Positions 6,158 to 7,761 of a stretch of 7,761 bases of DNA are shown piece by piece; position 1 is the stretch's first letter, and every line of letters starts with the position of its first letter. A program made the translations under genes and the position numbers. This DNA comes from Bacillota bacterium. Lineage in GTDB: Bacteria > Bacillota > Clostridia > Tissierellales > Peptoniphilaceae. A model generated the notes under the pieces. The model ran no database searches. It had not been told where the DNA came from and worked only from the letters and a program-made list of their open reading frames with translations. The stretch covers positions 1 through 7,761 of the forward strand of contig JAEZYW010000132.1 in the NCBI GenBank assembly GCA_023418835.1, given 5' to 3'.

Positions 6158-7327
6158 TTATACAAAGTTTGCTCCTCTTTGTATAGCAAGTTCATGATAT
6201 CCTAATGTTTCTGCTTTAGTAAGCTTTCCATCACAAACTTCAATAACTTCTTCTAATAATTTTTCTCCTAATTCTGGAATAGTCGCTTTACCATAAATAA
6301 GTGGACTAGCATCGAAATCCATATTGTCTTTCATAGTTTCGAATGTTTCTCTATTTCCAGTTATCTTTAGAACAGGAGCTATTGGATTACCAGTCGGAGT
6401 CCCTCTACCAGTAGTAAACACTACTATTTGGCATCCACCAGCAATCATACCAGCAACAGAAGAAGGATCGTTACCAGGAGTATCCATTATAACTAGCCCT
6501 TCACCTTTGTTTAGCTGCTTAGAATAGTCATAGACTGCATTGACAGGTGTTGATCCACCTTTGTGAATACAACCTAGAGACTTCTCTTCAAGTGTAGTAA
6601 GTCCTCCATCTTTATTTCCAGGCGAAGGATTTCCATCCCTAACATCTTCTCCCGTGTTTTTAAAGATATGTTCTTCATATCTATGAACTATTTCATAAAT
6701 TCTATCATGAACTTCTTTATCTTTTGCTCTTCTTGCTAGAATGTGTTCTGCACCTATAAATTCAGTAGTTTCACTTAAAACTGCTGTACCACCTTCTTCT
6801 ACAAGTAAGTCACAAGTTGCTCCTAATACAGGATTAGCTGCTAATCCCGATGTAGGATCTGACCCACCACACTCAGTTCCTAAAATCAATTCAGAAAGTG
6901 GAAATTCTTCTCTTCTTAGCATGTTTGCTTTAGCTGCCATTTCTTTAGCATATCTAGTTGCTATTTCAATGGTTTTTAAAGTACCGCCAGCTTCTTGAAT
7001 TATTACATTCTCAATAGGCTTATTAGTTCTTTTTGCGATTTCTTCAAGAACTAAATTCATCTGAGCATTTTCGCATCCCAACGAAACTACTACGGTTCCA
7101 TAAATATTTGGATTTGCAGCAAACCCAGCAATAGTATCCATAGTATATACAAAATCTTCGCCAACTTGTGAGCATCCAAGTTGCATATTAAAAGTTACTG
7201 CACTTTCTACTTGTTCCGCAACAATTCTAGTCGTATCCGAGGCACAAACACTCGCTGGTAAAATCAGTATATGATTTCTTATTCCTACTCTTCCATCAGG
7301 TCTTCTGTATCCCCAAAAAGTTTTCAT
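6158..7327 (-). CDS. UxaA/GarD/SuyB-family dehydratase or lyase, large catalytic subunit
   Basis: A 389-residue protein with the hallmarks of the altronate/galactarate dehydratase superfamily: GYRRPDGRVGIRNHIL (6-21), QLGCSQVGED (49-58), SLGCENAQ (82-89), GTECGGSDPTSG (150-161), NPSPGNKDGGLTT (233-245), LGCIHKGGSTPV (251-262) and TGRGTPTGNPIAPV (306-319). Cys52, Cys85, Cys153 and Cys253 fall in these conserved segments and may be metal ligands. E. coli UxaA and GarD are longer because an SAF domain is fused at the N terminus; here that domain is the separate upstream gene. This two-subunit arrangement is also that of sulfolactate sulfo-lyase SuyAB. The likely reaction is elimination of water (or sulfite) from a 2-hydroxy acid; altronate, galactarate, sulfolactate or another substrate cannot be told apart from this sequence. 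AGGAG overlaps the stop codon of the SAF gene 11 bases upstream, suggesting coupled translation. Confidence 0.92.
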   Translation of the reverse strand: MKTFWGYRRPDGRVGIRNHILILPASVCASDTTRIVAEQVESAVTFNMQLGCSQVGEDFVYTMDTIAGFAANPNIYGTVVVSLGCENAQMNLVLEEIAKRTNKPIENVIIQEAGGTLKTIEIATRYAKEMAAKANMLRREEFPLSELILGTECGGSDPTSGLAANPVLGATCDLLVEEGGTAVLSETTEFIGAEHILARRAKDKEVHDRIYEIVHRYEEHIFKNTGEDVRDGNPSPGNKDGGLTTLEEKSLGCIHKGGSTPVNAVYDYSKQLNKGEGLVIMDTPGNDPSSVAGMIAGGCQIVVFTTGRGTPTGNPIAPVLKITGNRETFETMKDNMDFDASPLIYGKATIPELGEKLLEEVIEVCDGKLTKAETLGYHELAIQRGANFV

Positions 7328-7338
7328 ATGTTTTTCTC

Positions 7339-7632
7339 CTATTCTGCTAATGTTAAATCTTCGCGGTAATCATCTACATTATGTGAGTGTACATGTTCAC
7401 CTACACCTATATCTTTACTTGCAACTCCTATGTGTTCCCCATATTTTACAATAAAATCGCCTTTTTTAATTTCCTCTATTGCAACTTTATGGTAAATCCT
7501 AATATCATCTTTTGATTCCATTTGATGATTTTCTCCATCCAATGTGTTATAACTTAGCTCTTCACCTCTTTTATTCCATTCTATTACGACGCCTACATTA
7601 TCGTCTGGACTTATAATAACTGCATTAATCAT
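7339..7632 (-). CDS. SAF-domain small subunit of UxaA/SuyA-family dehydratase or lyase
   Basis: A 97-residue protein made of a single SAF domain. It has DNVGVVIE (11-18), DDIRIYHKVA (42-51), KKGDFIVKYGEHIGVA (56-71) and GEHVHSHN (78-85). The YGEHIG and HVHSHN motifs match both the N-terminal domain of UxaA/GarD and free-standing SuyA. It is thought to complete the active site of the large subunit encoded immediately downstream. AAGGAGG lies 6-7 bases before ATG 7632. The gene is 18 bases downstream of an unidentified open frame and 11 bases upstream of the large subunit, so all three are one operon whose promoter lies outside the window. Confidence 0.9.
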   Translation of the reverse strand: MINAVIISPDDNVGVVIEWNKRGEELSYNTLDGENHQMESKDDIRIYHKVAIEEIKKGDFIVKYGEHIGVASKDIGVGEHVHSHNVDDYREDLTLAE

Positions 7633-7650
7633 TGATATCCTCCTTCTCTA

Positions 7651-7761
7651 TTAAATTAACTCTAATTTTTTAATTATATTAATAGCTTCATTGTATTTTT
7701 CTTCTTTAATATTTTCAAAAGGAAATAAAGTAGTTGTATTTATATTTAATCCTCTTTCAAC
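7651..7761 (-). CDS. C-terminal end of an unidentified protein, first visible gene of the dehydratase operon
   Basis: An open frame enters from the right edge and encodes the last 36 residues of a protein, starting VERGLNINTTTLFPFENI and ending IIKKLELI, then TAA at 7651-7653 followed in frame by TAG. Its spacing (18 bases) to the SAF subunit and the absence of a promoter or terminator between them place it in the same operon. The fragment ends in an amphipathic, lysine-rich helix typical of a soluble enzyme. I do not recognise the family. The missing part is likely to reveal the pathway in which the dehydratase works. Confidence 0.7.
   Translation of the reverse strand, partial: VERGLNINTTTLFPFENIKEEKYNEAINIIKKLELI

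Noticed and set aside
1..7761. Mobile element, CRISPR array, integration site at the tRNA-Leu gene
   Set aside because: No transposase, integrase, phased repeat array or duplicated tRNA 3' end is visible; the tRNA is bordered by its own promoter and terminator.

Overview
The window is AT-rich chromosomal DNA of a low-GC, Gram-positive anaerobe. The evidence is strong AGGAGG-type ribosome binding sites, TGn-extended -10 promoters, stem-plus-U-run terminators, a secreted NlpC/P60 protein and a split UxaA-family dehydratase. A peptide- or amino-acid-fermenting member of the Tissierellia (Peptoniphilus-like) or a related Clostridia lineage fits best; this is an impression from gene style, not a phylogenetic result. 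No IS element, phage gene, CRISPR array or integration site is visible.

Layout from left to right. (1) 1-434, minus strand: a membrane-anchored secreted protein of unknown function, cut by the window edge. Its promoter lies against the terminator of the next unit and carries a perfect palindrome at the predicted transcription start. (2) 528-611, minus: a complete tRNA-Leu(UAG) with its own consensus promoter and terminator. (3) 738-2099, minus: a secreted NlpC/P60-type cysteine peptidase, probably acting on the cell wall, as a single-gene unit with promoter and terminator. (4) 4982-2197, minus: a two-gene operon of a polytopic transporter with an internal two-fold repeat, followed 14 bases later by a cytoplasmic gamma-glutamyltransferase-family Ntn hydrolase, ended by a strong hairpin. 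(5) 4983-5131: a divergent promoter region with three TAGTGA-like half-sites in 10-bp register. (6) 5132-6073, plus: a membrane protein resembling the C-terminal part of DUF2207 proteins. (7) 6097-6148: a bidirectional terminator between converging genes. (8) 7761-6158, minus: the end of an operon with an unidentified upstream gene, a small SAF-domain subunit and a large catalytic subunit of a UxaA/GarD/SuyB-family lyase.

The two metabolic units suggest scavenging. The transporter and GGT-family enzyme look like an import-then-cleave pair for a gamma-glutamyl-like or other amide compound. The split dehydratase would remove water (or sulfite, if SuyAB-like) from a sugar acid or other 2-hydroxy acid. 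Neither substrate can be fixed from sequence alone. The most distinctive observations are the non-canonical glutamate pocket of the GGT paralogue together with its dedicated transporter, and the phased operator-like repeats in the divergent promoter region. I see no clear sign of a wholly new system.
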